The notes under the pieces are model-generated. The model saw only the letters and a list, made by a program, of their open reading frames with translations, had not been told where the DNA came from and made no database searches. Position numbers and translations under genes: made by a program. A stretch of 64,000 nt of DNA from Charina bottae (Eukaryota > Chordata > Lepidosauria > Squamata > Charinaidae): NCBI GenBank assembly GCA_023362775.1, contig JALMGJ010000012.1, positions 18,303,501-18,367,500 on the forward strand. The letters are read 5' to 3'. Shown piece after piece: positions 1 through 10,999 of this stretch. Each line of letters starts with the position of its first letter. The first letter of the stretch is position 1.

Positions 1-1108
1 CAACCCCTTCCCCATCACATCAGGTTGCAGGAGGTGACGATGCAGGGTGGGGAGAAGAACATGCTGAACGTCCTCCTCTAAGTGTGCAGAACTAAGACAC
101 TGATACACCCAGCCAGATTCTTTCAAGAGATCTCATTTGTATTGCCTCATTTCTGGATTCCCACCAAAAATGGATTTGTGAATTTCTACTCTAAGCCAAG
201 ACCTATTTCATACCTTGGCCGCTTCCTACTAGTAACTGCTTATAGCAGTTACAAATTGATACTTACTACCACCTCCTAGAATTTGAGCCACCAGGGAAAG
301 GCATATTGGAAAATGTGTTGCTGATATACAGCATATCTTTCAGACAAAGACAGGCAACATTTCACATTTGTGAGCTGTGTTCAGACTGTACTTTATCTCT
401 GAGCAATGGACTTGTGGATGAGTCAGCACATAGCTGTAATGTAGACAGAGATAATAATGCTTCAACAGATATTCTCCTTGGACTTTATGCTGCTGACTAT
501 CATTTAATTCAGAAATGAAAAATCTACAGTCTTCCATCATTCTCCACTACTGATGATGCCAACTGTTGGCTTGATATAAAGGATCACATGCTGAAAGGCA
601 ACCAGGTTCCAAACTTCATTAAGCCAGCCACAGGTATTTGGGGCCCATTTTTTTCCCATACTAAAAGCAATTGTTCCCATCCACTATTTTAGGATAAATA
701 GGCAAAATGGAATTGTTACATGTTCCTCTTTTATAGGCATTTTGGCAAGGATCGGGCTTCCAACAAAGGCAAAAGAGGAAACATCAATAGTTCAATTCAG
801 TTATTTACTGAGCCTAAAGATACCAATTTCCTGGCGCTGGAGATAGGTGCATGCATCCAGCCTTCATCACATTTCTAAGATAATATGGATACTCAAACTT
901 TATTGTCAGACTTCTCTTGGCAAGCTGGACTAGAAAAAGTTCAACAGGCATCCACGGATACAAGAATTTCAGGCAAGTAGCCTTACTATAGAAAACCTAA
1001 TGAAGCCAAAATAATTCCAGCACCCCTTGTGTATCAAATGCAAGCCCTATTTATAGTGAAATCAAAGTTTTAATTCTTGTACCTCTTTCTCCTATCTGTA
1101 ATGTCATG
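1..1108. other. unannotated intronic sequence
   Basis: AT-rich single-copy-looking DNA. The open frames here are short, overlap on both strands and show no domain. I see no splice-flanked coding segment. If the RAI14 assignment at 18.2 kb is right, this is intron. No repeat boundary could be recognised. Confidence 0.4.
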
Positions 1109-1116
1109 GGCTAGAA

Positions 1117-1340
1117 CAGAGCTTTCCAAACTGTGTGTTGGGACACCTTAGTGTGTCGGCTGCTGCTGCCTCCGAGCCCTGCCAGGATTCCGCGCAGGTC
1201 CTAGTGCCTGCCTTGTGCCTGGCTGCCTCCAAACCTGCTGTGATTCCGCACAGGTCCTGGTGCCCTGCTGTAAGTGTGTGTCGCGAAATGATGCATGTCT
1301 AAAAAGTGTGTCACCAACATGAAAAGTTTGGAAAGCTGTG
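1117..1340. mobile_element. non-autonomous hAT element (CTTTCCAAAC family), copy 1
   Basis: The element starts CAGAGCTTTCCAAAC and ends GTTTGGAAAGCTGTG, so its ends are inverted repeats. It is flanked by a perfect 8-bp duplication GGCTAGAA (1109-1116 and 1341-1348), as expected for hAT transposition. The interior carries two units of the CCTGCCTTGTGCC minisatellite that is greatly expanded in the copy at 19908. There is no transposase frame. The paired CTTTCCAAACTGTGTGT and AAAAGTTTGGAAAG ends resemble Charlie/MER1-type hATs, which is inference. It must have been mobilised in trans. Confidence 0.85.
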
Positions 1341-1811
1341 GGCTAGAAGGTCATCTCTTTTGGGCATGAGGGATAATTTCCATCGGTCACTTGTTTTGGT
1401 AATGAATGGATCTGGCATTGCTCTGTTTGCTTGTGACACCACGAGAACTTGCTTTCACTTGTGCATAAATACTTAAAACTTACATGTGCAAAACTACTTT
1501 CTTACTAGATGAGGATATCTTCTTCAATCAGTTTTTGAAGAGAGTTTAAACCTGGGCTTGAATCTGAAGGGCAAGTACTGCTCTGTTGACTAAACATGGA
1601 CAAAAGGTTAGCAAACTGAATTCATGCTGGGTTTGGCCCAAATCAACTGCAAAAACTGGTATCTACTCATCACACCTGCCTTTATCAATGTCTGAAATAT
1701 ATACTAAATCAGAATGTTCGTTAAATTAGGCCCAAGCAGAGCTAACCCTGTCATTAAGCAGTGTGAAGCAACTGTCTTAAGTGGTAGATGTTGGGGACTG
1801 TGGTGGTAGAC

Positions 1812-2107
1812 CAGTGCTTTCCAATCTGCCACCGTTGGCGACACACCAATGGTGGCAGCGGGGACGCACGCAGCGGCGGGGGGCGCACGGCGGCAGTGCG
1901 GGGGGGCGCGCGGCGGCGGTGTGTATGGTGGTGGCGGCAGCGGCCTCCGATAAAATGTGGAAGCGCTGATGGCACACCGCTGCCGCCGCCGCCGTGCATG
2001 CCGCCGCTGCACACGCCCCTGCCGCTGCTTCCGGGTTGTGTGGCGACACACCAAACTGTGTGTTGCGACACACTAAAGTGTCGCGACACAGAGTTTGGAA
2101 AGCTGTG
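1812..2107. mobile_element. non-autonomous hAT element (CTTTCCAAAC family, GC-rich core), copy 2
   Basis: The 5' end is CAGTGCTTTCCAATC and the 3' end GTTTGGAAAGCTGTG. The flanking 8-bp duplication is TGGTAGAC (1804-1811 and 2108-2115), perfect. The core is extremely GC-rich and made of GGCGGC/GCCGCC-like triplets with an inverted GCGACACACCAA motif near each side. The long open frames on both strands here (up to about 120 codons) result from this low-complexity GC content and are not genes. Confidence 0.85.
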
Positions 2108-2613
2108 TGGTAGACCCTTCAACTTTCTATCTACCTCTTGAACTCCTCAACTGTTCCCCTTTGTAAGAAAACTGAGTTGGAAAAGCCAGTGTGATATAAA
2201 TTTTAAGTGCTAATCAAGCTAATTTTTGTATATAGAAGGGGAGGAGACGCCATCTTGCTCTTCCAGATCAGGAAGCAAAATGCTGTGGGCTCTTAGCTGC
2301 AGCTTTGGGCATTTAGCTTTCTAGTTTAATCCCTGAATCCCAGCAGTACACTTTGGTTGATCCCATATTCCAAGCCTTTGCCTCTAAAAACAACAGAAAG
2401 CCACATATTTATATGAATTCCACTGTATTTTTAGAAAGGAATTATGTTCCCTTTGCAAATTCATATACCAAGTTACAATAGCATTGACTTTTAACTTGTT
2501 TCTGGAGGATTTTAAATAACATTGCCTAGTTGCAGCTGAGGCCCCAAAGAGATAAATGATGAAAGCAAGGTTGCCCCAATGCAACACAAGCTCTGCCCTT
2601 TTTGCATGCGAGT

Positions 2614-2617
<4 letters not shown>

Positions 2618-2644
<27 letters not shown>

Positions 2645-3125
2645 CGATTTCTCACCGCCCAACTCCCTCAAGGGACTCTGGGCGGTTTACAAATCATCAA
2701 AATTACGAATATTAAAGATTTAAAATACCATACATATAAAAATTAAGAAGGCGATGTGTTCTTTCAGCCTTGGAAGGGCTATTCTAGGACTATTTTACTA
2801 TACTAGCCATCCCCAGGAGTTTCTGCCCTCCTTACCACCCCAGGCCTGTTGACAAAGCCAAGTTTTAAGTTGTTTCCTGAAGCCCAGGAGCGAGGTGGAC
2901 TGTCTTAACTCTGGGGGAAGAATATTCCACAGGGCAGGCGCTGCTGCAGAGAAGGCACGCTTCCGTGACCCCGTGAGATGGAATTCTTTAACTGATGGGG
3001 TCCATAGCATGCCCTCCCTGCATGACCGGATGGGACAGGCCGATGTAATGGGGATAAGACGGACCCTTAGGTAACCTGGTCCCATGCCATGAAGGGCTTT
3101 AAAGGTCATAACCAACCTTCCCATG
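2618..3125 (-). mobile_element. L2-clade LINE, 5'-truncated 3' end
   Basis: On the minus strand the frame 3124-2798 encodes the C-terminus of an L2-type ORF2, with TFKALHGMGPGYL and ALWNILPPELR motifs shared with the copies at 8.2, 27.4 and 57.7 kb. Downstream come the family 3' UTR (GGGACTCTGGGCGG block) and a TTTA tail, seen at 2618-2645 in plus orientation. Only the last part of the ORF is present, typical of 5' truncation during target-primed insertion. The copy is dead. Confidence 0.8.
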
Positions 3126-3486
3126 TGATGTGGAACACATGTACAAAACAGACGGACCTTGCATCATGTTGATAAAAGTGATGGCTCCTACTTCTGCTTA
3201 GATAGCTTTGAAATGAGATTTCACAAAATGGATCTGGGAAGCCTGAAATTTTAATAGCAGTCCCATTTCATATGCCTCTTCCACCAACCCAGCCAGGGTC
3301 CTCTTGAGATACAGAAGACACTGGGACAGGAAAAGATTAGCCACATCCCTGCCAGCTCTTCCCACACTTGCACTGATTTGCTTTTTTCAATAAACGTCTC
3401 ATATATGTGAAGCTATGTCCAAAATGAGTTGCTTCCAAACTATTAACCATGATCATTCTAATCAAACAACACAAAGCACAGCAAAA

Positions 3487-3574
3487 ACCGCCCAGAGTCC
3501 CCTTGGGGGAGATGGTGCGGTGATAGAAGTCGAAACATACATACATACATACATACATACATACATACATACAT
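3487..3574 (+). repeat. L2 3' tail followed by a CATA microsatellite
   Basis: CCGCCCAGAGTCCCC followed by a GGTGCGGTGATAGAA block is the plus-sense version of the L2 3' UTR seen elsewhere in the window. It runs directly into about ten CATA units (3535-3574). The microsatellite probably grew from the LINE tail. No coding part remains. Confidence 0.65.
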
Positions 3575-3631
3575 CTCATTATGAATTGCTAGTTATTTTC
3601 TGAGAGAAGGGGCTCCTTTGAATGCTTAAAA

Positions 3632-3889
3632 CAGGACTTTCCAAAGTTTTTCCCGCGGCGACACACCAACCGACGTTGGTGTGTCGCCGCGGGAAAACCC
3701 GGAAGTGCGGCAGCGAGCAAAAACCCGGAAGCGCTGCTGCTGCTGCTTTGCTGCTGCTTTCGAGTTTTGCGCGCTGCAGCTGGTGTGTCGCCGCGGGAAA
3801 ACCCGGAAGCGCTGATGATGATCAGCGCTTCCGGGTTGTGTGGCGACACACCAGACTGTGTGTGGCGACACACGGTTTGGAAAGCTCTG
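3632..3889. mobile_element. non-autonomous hAT element (CTTTCCAAAC family, GC-rich core), copy 3
   Basis: It is bounded by CAGGACTTTCCAAAG and GGTTTGGAAAGCTCTG, with a perfect 8-bp duplication GCTTAAAA (3624-3631 and 3890-3897). Inside are three copies of an inverted GGTGTGTCGCCGCGGG module and repeated CCCGGAAGCGCTG blocks, so the RNA or single strand could fold extensively. There is no transposase. It is the same family as copies at 1812, 7314, 21136 and 41936. Confidence 0.85.
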
Positions 3890-3897
3890 GCTTAAAA

Positions 3898-5604
3898 GAT
3901 CCAAGCACAAACGTGTTGGCTATAATAAGATGACTTCATATAAATTCACGTACACCAATATGGTAGTATGGAATTGGTTTACTATCAATATATTTCCTTT
4001 ACTATCATACCTTTATCTTTCTTCAGTCAGACTTCAGGGCTGGACTAATTGCTAATTACACATTCAGAGGTTACTCTGTCTCCTTCGCTCACCTCTAGGG
4101 CAGTTAGATCATTCAGGCAAAGTTTATAGTGGAAGAATATAGGGTGGGAGACTCAGCTTTTGCAAGCAATGACTGGAAGATATGCTGTCTGTCTCCAACT
4201 CTTGAGTAAACATCCCTTAGGGGCAATTAAGAGAACTCACTTGCTTCCCAGCTTGAGTTTTCTAATAGTTTTGACAGAAGAAAATGAAAAAAGGGGTTGG
4301 TGTGTTACCAGTGAACTACTCCACGTGATTGGAATTCCCATACTCCATTGTATCCACCACTCATAAAACATTAATTATTGCATGTTCTATGGTAATACGA
4401 TATAGCAGTGATAAAATTCAAAAGATTCTCAAAAAACAATTTTGGGGGAATATGTGTACTCTAAAATGTGACCTATGCTTAGGGTGGCCAACCTCAAAAG
4501 TCTGCACTGCATGTTTCAACGAAAGCTTGTTACAACCCAAATTTGAATCACTTGATTAATGATTTGCTTTCACTCACTTCTTTTCTTCTTATTTTCCTTC
4601 CACAACCAGAACTTTGTATTTCTCAAACAGAATCAGTCTCCTTTCTATGCCAGTCTGGGATTACAGATTTATTTTGACTCCATAACACTGGAATCTTTAA
4701 AGGCCAGGAGCTGTTTTAATAAATCAAGTCCAATCTTCAGTAAATAAAAACCAAGGAATTTATTCTGGCTGGATTAAAAGGAAGTCTTTTATAAGAGGTG
4801 TCAATAAGATCAGAGCCAGCTGTCCTTCAGACTCTTACTCTCAAATCAAGCGGGGGGGGGGGGGGGGGGAGCATTTGTTTCTCCTAATAAACAAAGAACA
4901 TTTTTCTTCTTTTTTCGCCTACTCTTCAGTTAATGCTGCTCATTGGAAATTTACATACTAGAAACAGATTTTCATGTTCTTGGTCTGAGCATGACTCTTT
5001 TTCGCTATTATTTTTCTGAAAGTTTACTGTAGAACAAAAGAAGCTCTGTGATTACACTTGGCCCACCTGCTATACAGTACTTATTTCAAGGGGATATGAA
5101 AATGATGCAGGAGTAAAAATAATTGCTACCACTGGGTTCAACATGTGGGTATCTAATGGCAAATAAGCACATTGCTCCTGCAGTAGAAGCAAGGTAGACT
5201 GTTTTTCTCTGGAGTGCATAGCTATCCTATATCTGGCTGAGTTCACCACAATATTCAACATATTATCAGTATCTTGTTAAAGCAGCATTGTACATTTCTC
5301 ACTTGATCTTGAAGAGTAGAACTGGAGTGGCACACTAGGCAGTAGTATTTCACAAACTTTCTGCAACCATGGACCACTAAATAATAATTTGGAAAATGCA
5401 GGGATCATACAATTAAACAAACACTCCCCACCCCCACCCAATTTCCATCTTTATGGAAGTTCATGCTTTTCAGGTAACAGAATAGTGATCATTGTTATAT
5501 TTATGTGTTGTATATACCTTCTCATCCCCTCCATTTTTAAAGACTTTTTGAAACCCAATTTTGTAGCAAATAAATTAATTCAATATCAGGCAGTTATTTA
5601 ACAC
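3898..5604. other. unannotated intronic sequence with an 18-G tract
   Basis: No recognisable gene or repeat family apart from an uninterrupted G18 run at 4852-4869. Short frames on both strands have no similarity I can name. Presumed RAI14 intron. Confidence 0.4.
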
Positions 5605-5905
5605 TTAAATCGATGGTTGGAAAGACCTTAGCAATCATCCAATCCAACTCCACTCATTGCAGCATCTGCTAAAATAGTTTGGATGGACGGCTATCAAGCC
5701 TCTCATCGAAGATTTCCAATGAAGAGGAACATACCACTTCATAAAGCAACCTATTCCACTGGTTGACAGCTCTTACTATCAAGAAATTCCTCCTAATACC
5801 TACCCTGAATATACTTCCCTATAGTTTTAGACTATTGGTTCTGACCCTGCCCTCCTGCACATCAGAGAACAAGTCCACTCCCTCATCTATATGACAATTC
5901 ATGCC
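5605..5905 (-). mobile_element. CR1-like LINE remnant
   Basis: The wording of the sequence (attggaaagacctt..., ccaatccaactcca, then cctattccactggttgacagctc and caagaaattcctcctaat) matches the pattern of reptilian CR1 3' ORF/3' UTR read in antisense. It is diverged, with no open frame. Family and strand come from pattern memory, not a database search. Confidence 0.55.
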
Positions 5906-6086
5906 AAAATAATAATTAACTTGCTGGTCAAGAACATTCATAAATAGAAATCTCTTGAATACAAAGGGACTAGAGGCAAGTGGATCTCCTGCTCAATTAA
6001 ATCCCATTTTTCAATATTCACAATTGTACTTCCTACTTACACTTTTCCTTTGGGGTTGCCTGTATAAGATTATATAGGTCTACTTA

Positions 6087-6767
6087 TGTAATGGTATGTA
6101 GGAATGACCTTGTGAAACTGGGCCCAGAGACGCTGCCTAGAGAATGTGATGTCAGCCTTACCAGGTAGACCAGACAGGAAACACGACCAAATCAGCTAAT
6201 TCTACTTTATTGTAAGGCTACATTTAGAGGGGCGTGGTGGCTCAGTGGGTAAGACGCCAGGCTTGTCGATCGGAAGATCGCAAGTTCGGAGGTTCGAATC
6301 CCTAGCCCTGCGTGATGGAATGAGCTCCCGCACTCGCCCCAGCTCTTGCCAACCTAGCAATTTGAAAGCATACAAATGCAAGTAGATGAATAGGTACCAC
6401 TTCGGTGGGTATGTAACAGCATTCCGCGCGCGTCATGCAGCCACATGACCATGGAAGCGTCTTAGGACAACGCTGGCTCTTCGGCTAACAAACGGAGATG
6501 AGCACCGGCCCCTAGTGTCGGACACGACTGCACAAATGTGCAGGGGGAACCTTTACCTTTTTAAAGGCTACATTAACAGAATCTTGCAAGTCTGAAAGTA
6601 CAGTTCTCCTCCTATCTCCTTTACCCCTGAGAAGTTAGGGAGGGTCTCTTCTGAGCCTCTTGCCCAACCCGCTATCTAGCTGCAGATTATGCTAGCTCTT
6701 ATCTGACCATTCCCTAGGCAGCATCTCTGGGCCCAGTCTCCCAAGGTCATTCCCACATACCATTACA
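6087..6767. mobile_element. long-TIR element, copy 1 (unclassified), with nested SINE
   Basis: The left end TGTAATGGTATGTAGG and right end (reverse complement TGTAATGGTATGTGGG) begin inverted repeats about 57 bp long, extending through a GGGCCCAGAGA block. Flanking ACTTA occurs at 6082-6086 and 6768-6772, a possible 5-bp duplication. A SINE sits inside (6225-6563); without it the element is about 340 bp. A second copy lies at 9973-10365 in the opposite internal orientation. There is no coding capacity. TG...CA ends with a 5-bp duplication could suggest an integrase-type element or an odd solo LTR, but the long inverted repeat argues for a DNA transposon. Confidence 0.6.
6225..6563 (+). mobile_element. 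Sauria-type SINE (tRNA head, Bov-B-like tail), full length
   Basis: It begins GGGGCGTGGTGGCTCAGTGG, a pol III A-box-bearing tRNA-like head, with a B-box-like GGTTCGAATCC at about 6293. It ends with GTCGGACACGACTGCACAAA and CCTTTACCTTT, the Bov-B-LINE-like tail of Sauria SINEs. The 11-bp duplication AAGGCTACATT flanks it (6214-6224 and 6564-6574), so it was inserted into the older long-TIR element by LINE-type retroposition. Confidence 0.85.
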
Positions 6768-6774
6768 ACTTAAC

Positions 6775-7305
6775 ATAGCACATGTGGCCTCAAAGTTGGT
6801 AACTGCACTTAAGTCCTGTTCACAATTGTTTTCAGAATTTTAGTACCACATTCATGTTGCTACCTGTATTATCAACTGTGTCAATGTACAAGTTTTCAGC
6901 CATTGATCTATTTTCCTGAACCAATACCAACAACCGCAGGTTTTGTTCCGCCCAGCTGGTGGATGTGAGAAAGAGGGGGTTGAGTTGTTGAATGATTTTG
7001 CCCAGCCAGATCACTGACAGTATATTTGGGTAGGAAGGGTCCATGAGCAGACTTTAGGTGATGAAGGTAGAGAGGCTGCAACAGACCAAGTGGTGGTCCC
7101 AAATCACAATGAGACTATCACTGCTGTAGAGCAATACATTGTGGTAACTCAATTCCAAATGCAAAACTCTCTGCTTTTACTCTCAAACAGCCACCAAGTT
7201 AGTGGACAAGAAAGACCACACATGTGGATGGCTCAACTCCTCACTGAGCTAGAAAACACATAAAACTCCAGAAAAGACCTAGCAGTTGTAACTACTTCTG
7301 GCACT
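6775..7305. other. unannotated intronic sequence
   Basis: No gene, splice-flanked exon or recognisable repeat seen. The two overlapping minus-strand frames near 6.83-7.10 kb have no domain. Confidence 0.35.
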
Positions 7306-7313
7306 CTCTAGAG

Positions 7314-7538
7314 CAGTGCTTTCCAAAGTGCCGCCGTTAGCGACACACCAACGGTGGCAGCGCAGGGGCGCGCGACAGCGGTGTGCACGGCAGCCTCACT
7401 AAAACGCAGAAGCGCTGATGGTGCGCCGCCGCACACACTGCCGCCACCGCACGCGCCCCTGTGCCACCGCTTCGCAACACACTGAACTGTGTGTTGCGAC
7501 ACACTAAAGTGTCGCGACACAGAGTTTGGAACGCTATG
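7314..7538. mobile_element. non-autonomous hAT element (CTTTCCAAAC family, GC-rich core), copy 4
   Basis: It runs from CAGTGCTTTCCAAAG to AGTTTGGAACGCTATG and is flanked by the perfect 8-bp duplication CTCTAGAG (7306-7313 and 7539-7546). The GC-rich core carries inverted CGACACACCAACGG and TGTGTTGCGACACAC modules. It is non-coding. Confidence 0.85.
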
Positions 7539-7546
7539 CTCTAGAG

Positions 7547-8232
7547 TCACATGTCTGATCACCTCCCTTCAGAAGAGGGATTTTGTCTAGCAGAGACAGA
7601 TGGCACTATCCAACAGAAGGAAAGCGATCTTTATACAGCAATATGGCTAGAGCATAAGAAAATTTCACAAGTGAGTCTCTATTAAAATAATATCTGAACC
7701 CTTGAGGTCATCCCAAAGACACAGCAAACCTCAACCAAACTTCTATAAAATCATCACCCAGAACTTAACAGAGTTTGAATTAAGAAGTTTATGACAAAAC
7801 AGTACATGGTGAATGAGATACATAAATGTTCCATCACTGCTCTAAAGCAGTAGGACTACCTCCATTCAAAGGTAGCTGAAAGAAGCTCAAATATTTGCTA
7901 TGGGCATTATTCCAAGTCTACAATATATTATAAAATTGAAAAACCACTGATAATTATCTAAGTTCAAAAGTGTCCCAAGTATTTAAAAAGCAGTGTTTGG
8001 ATTAGCTTCAGAGTCTGTTTGGATAGCTCTGTGATTAACCCCAAAGTCACGCAGCTTTCTCTGGCTATTCCTTGGAACAATGTCGGGATGTTTATGCAAA
8101 AGCACAATCTTGCTCTTTAGATAATACCACTAAGGAATGAACAAATGAGTGTAAGGAAAAATCAGTCTGAATGTTCTTCAGTATAAACCTCTGCCTCCTC
8201 TATCCTATTTCTTATAAGTACTGTAGTTATAT
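7547..8232. other. unannotated intronic sequence
   Basis: AT-rich DNA with no recognisable gene or repeat. Confidence 0.35.
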
Positions 8233-8995
8233 TATTTATTTATTTGTTTGTTTGTTTGTCATATTTATATCCCGCCCATCTCCCCCACAAGGAGGGACCC
8301 TGGGCGGTTCACAACAAAAGTTTAAAATCAGTAAAAAACTATAAATAACAATAATAAACAATAAAAATATCTAATATAGTCTGATCCAAGGAATGGTAGA
8401 TCTTACTTATACCATTGGTCGATAAGGCTGGTCAGGGAAGATCTAAGAGACCAGCCAACCCCAAGACTGGCTGTTCCCCTCCCCTCCCCAAGCATGGTGA
8501 CATAACCAGGTCTTTAGGTATTTTCTAAAGTCCAGGAGAGAGGGGGCTGATCTTATTTCAGGAGGAAGAATATTCCAGAGGGCGAGGGCTACCGCAGAGA
8601 AGGCACGCCTCCTAGACCCCGTCAGATGGAACTCTCTTACAGACGGGGCTCGTAGCGTGCCCTCTCTGCAGGACCGGGTGGGACGGGTTGATTGAACAGG
8701 GATGAGACGGTCCCTCAGGTAACCTGGTCCCATGCCATGTAGGGCTTTAAAGGTGATAACCAACACCTTGAATTGAATCCAGAAGCAAACTGGGACCCAA
8801 TGCAGCTCGCGGAGCAAAGGTGTTATATGTGCTGATCTTGAGGCACCTAAAATCGCCCGTGCGGCTGCATTCTGAACCAGCTGAAGCTTCCAGATGCTCC
8901 TCAAGGGTAGCCCCATGTAGAGCGCATTACAATAGTCTATCTGGGAGATGACCAGGGCATGAGTGACTGTTCGAAGGGCCTCTCGCTCCAGGAAA
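8233..8995 (-). mobile_element. L2-clade LINE, 5'-truncated
   Basis: The minus frame 9084-8443 carries the L2 ORF2 C-terminus: REALRTVTHALV, DYCNALYMGLPL, LQLVQNAAARAILG, LLRELHWVPV and TFKALHGMGPGYL in order. The 3' UTR with the GGGACCCTGGGCGG block and a TTTA/TTTG tail (8233-8258 on the plus strand) follows. The first ~30 codons of the frame are not L2-like, so the true 5' end is near 8995. Reverse-transcriptase catalytic motifs are absent, lost by truncation. Confidence 0.85.
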
Positions 8996-9075
8996 GGAAA
9001 TATTATTAACTCTAGAGCAAGAGGCAATACGACATGTTGAGGATAGAGTTGCATTTGTACTGTGTTTGTTGGGTT

Positions 9076-9965
9076 ACCCGACACATCTGGCTGGACACAG
9101 ATGGAACAAAATGCTGGATAAGGTATTCTTCTCTAAGCTGGTGACCTCAAGATGAATTAAGGCCACAATTCCAAGCCTCTTGTTGTTCCATGTTGGCTTG
9201 GAAGTCTGGAAGTTATAGTCCTAACACATCTTGAAGGCACCACATTGAGGAGGGCTAAGATAGGACTATTCACCTGATTTACTGTTCCTAATTTCTAACT
9301 GATTAGGCTCTCATGTAGCATTAAGCCATCATTTGCCTAAGCATGGTTACTGAATTAACCACAATTGGCTGACTTGAACAATATACTAAACCCAAACAAA
9401 GCCAATTATATTATGATTTAAAAGCAATATATGAACTCAGCCTTTCCTGCCCTTCTCAATTTCAATCCAAATGGTTTTCAATGAAATTAATCCTGCTTTT
9501 TTACACAAATCCAAGTAAACAATCAGAACTCAACTAGATCCTAACAAGATGCCACTGCAATTATGTACATAAAAATCTCTAACATTGATTTCATTTTATT
9601 TACAGGCTTTAAGCCTCCACTTACATTCAAAGGGTAAATGTGACAAAATACAGGTTCCTTCTCAAAAAGCTTGTTGATAAGTCACAACTGGGTTCTGTTC
9701 CTTCTAGAAGTTCATTTGCCTTTGCTGATGTGTAATGTATGAGAAGACTTCCTCTCAGCTCCATTTACAAAGATTCTTTTTAACTGAAAATGTCAGCGAA
9801 TGAGAGCAGGACCAGATAAAGAAAAAAAATGTTTCAAGATGTTTACACATAGAGGGAGTAGGCAAACTTACGAGTTACAGCAGATTTGGAATTTTGATAG
9901 CCTGTTGTGACAGTCATAAATGGCTGCCATGGAGATGGGCCTACTCACAAAATGGGAGCCATAGT
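9076..9965. other. unannotated intronic sequence
   Basis: About 9178-9262 resembles a decayed inverted-repeat MITE (ccatgttggcttgg... to aaggcacc). 9290-9400 has taagcc/aaccaca words seen in other decayed copies (17.3, 31.2 and 55.3 kb). Nothing coding was seen. Confidence 0.35.
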
Positions 9966-9972
9966 AGGCACA

Positions 9973-10365
9973 TGTAATGGTACATGGGAATGATCTTGGG
10001 AGACAGAAGGGAGAGCCGCAGGCTGGACAACTGGCGTGTAAAAGATATCTCAGCCCACATAGGGAGGGAGGGTGTGGGAAACGTTTCAGAAGGGACCCTC
10101 CCTAGTTTTCCAGAGATCAAAAGGAAAGGAGGGAAGAAATACTTTCAGTCTTGCAAGATTCTGTGAATGTAACTTTACGATAAAGATAGAGCTAGTGAGG
10201 GCTTCCAGGTGAGGAAAATGGTGGACTAAGACATCTCCGAAGGAGCGGAGACGACATTGTGGCAGAGACTGATGGCCGGGCAACAAGCCTGGGCCAGCGG
10301 AACCTCTCCAGACAAGAGGGTCCCTTCTGAAATGTTTCCCAAGGTCATTCCCACATACCATTACA
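9973..10365. mobile_element. long-TIR element, copy 2 (unclassified)
   Basis: The left end TGTAATGGTACATGGG and the right end ACATACCATTACA are inverted repeats of about 32 bp, the same as at 6087. The internal block around 10147 (agtcttgcaagattctgtga) is the reverse complement of the one at about 6580, so the two copies are inverted relative to each other. Flanks GCACA (left) and GCATG (right) are only a weak duplication. There is no SINE insertion here, which gives the empty size of 393 bp. Confidence 0.6.
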
Positions 10366-10459
10366 GCATGGCCAGTCCGAAGACCAGAAGGTCACCACAT
10401 TGGCCATGCATTATTCACCAGAAGGAAAATAGCCCCTAGATGCTCTCTACTATCCCAGT

Positions 10460-10594
10460 CAGTGTTTCTCAAACTTGGCAGCTTTAAGATGTGTAGACTT
10501 CAACTCTTAGAATTCCACTGGCCAGCATGCTGGCTCGGGAATTCTGGGAGTTGAAGTCCACACATGTTAAAGTTGCCAAGGTTGAGATACACTG
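10460..10594. mobile_element. palindromic hAT-like MITE (CAGTGTTTCTCAA family), copy 1
   Basis: Ends CAGTGTTTCTCAAACTTGGC and GCCAAGGTTGAGATACACTG are inverted repeats. The palindrome runs through nearly the whole 135 bp (agacttcaactc... against ...gagttgaagtcc). The host duplication is decayed (ATCCCAGT / ACCAGTGA). Other copies are at 34969 (half) and 47834 (complete). Confidence 0.7.
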
Positions 10595-10831
10595 ACCAGT
10601 GAAAGCTCTGTGGGGTCCAAAGGCATTTGGGCAAATAAAGATGATGCTACAGATGGCCACCTTGCAACATGCTCAATACAAATGTTTCATTTTATTTTAA
10701 AGAAAGTAGAGGTGGAATAAGAATCCTGGTGATACCAATGGAGATGTAGGGGGCACCCTGCTGCCTGGGCGCCATGTTACTACCCTGGCATATACTAATA
10801 TTATCCATGTAATTTCATGTACTTTCTTTAG

Positions 10832-10991
10832 CAGGGATGGAACTAGGGTCTGTGTCACCCGGGGCAAACATGGATTCCACCCCCCATGGGTTATTTTGTC
10901 ATTTTGGCGCCCCCCGGGCGTCATTTTGGCACACACCCCAATGCGGCACCCGGGGCACATGCCCCGCTTGCCCCCCCCAGTTGCGGCCCTG
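10832..10991. mobile_element. non-autonomous hAT element (CAGGG...CCCTG)
   Basis: It is 160 bp, with ends CAGGGATGGAACTAGGG and AGTTGCGGCCCTG. A perfect 8-bp duplication TTCTTTAG lies at 10824-10831 and 10992-10999. The interior is C-rich (ccccccgggcgtcattttgg). It is a hAT family distinct from the CTTTCCAAAC family, and non-coding. Confidence 0.85.
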
Positions 10992-10999
10992 TTCTTTAG

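Noticed and set aside
1704..2141. Overlapping frames of 98-122 codons on both strands
   Set aside because: They lie entirely on or around the GC-rich hAT core, which has an 8-bp duplication; no protein family.
3535..3574. CRISPR-like or regulatory direct repeat
   Set aside because: Simple CATA microsatellite at a LINE tail; the window is a vertebrate genome.
4852..4869. G18 run as a G-quadruplex regulatory element
   Set aside because: An isolated homopolymer without promoter context; possibly inexact in length.
6229..6302. Functional tRNA gene
   Set aside because: The A- and B-box-like sequence is the head of a SINE with a Bov-B-like tail and flanking duplication; it is not a canonical cloverleaf gene.
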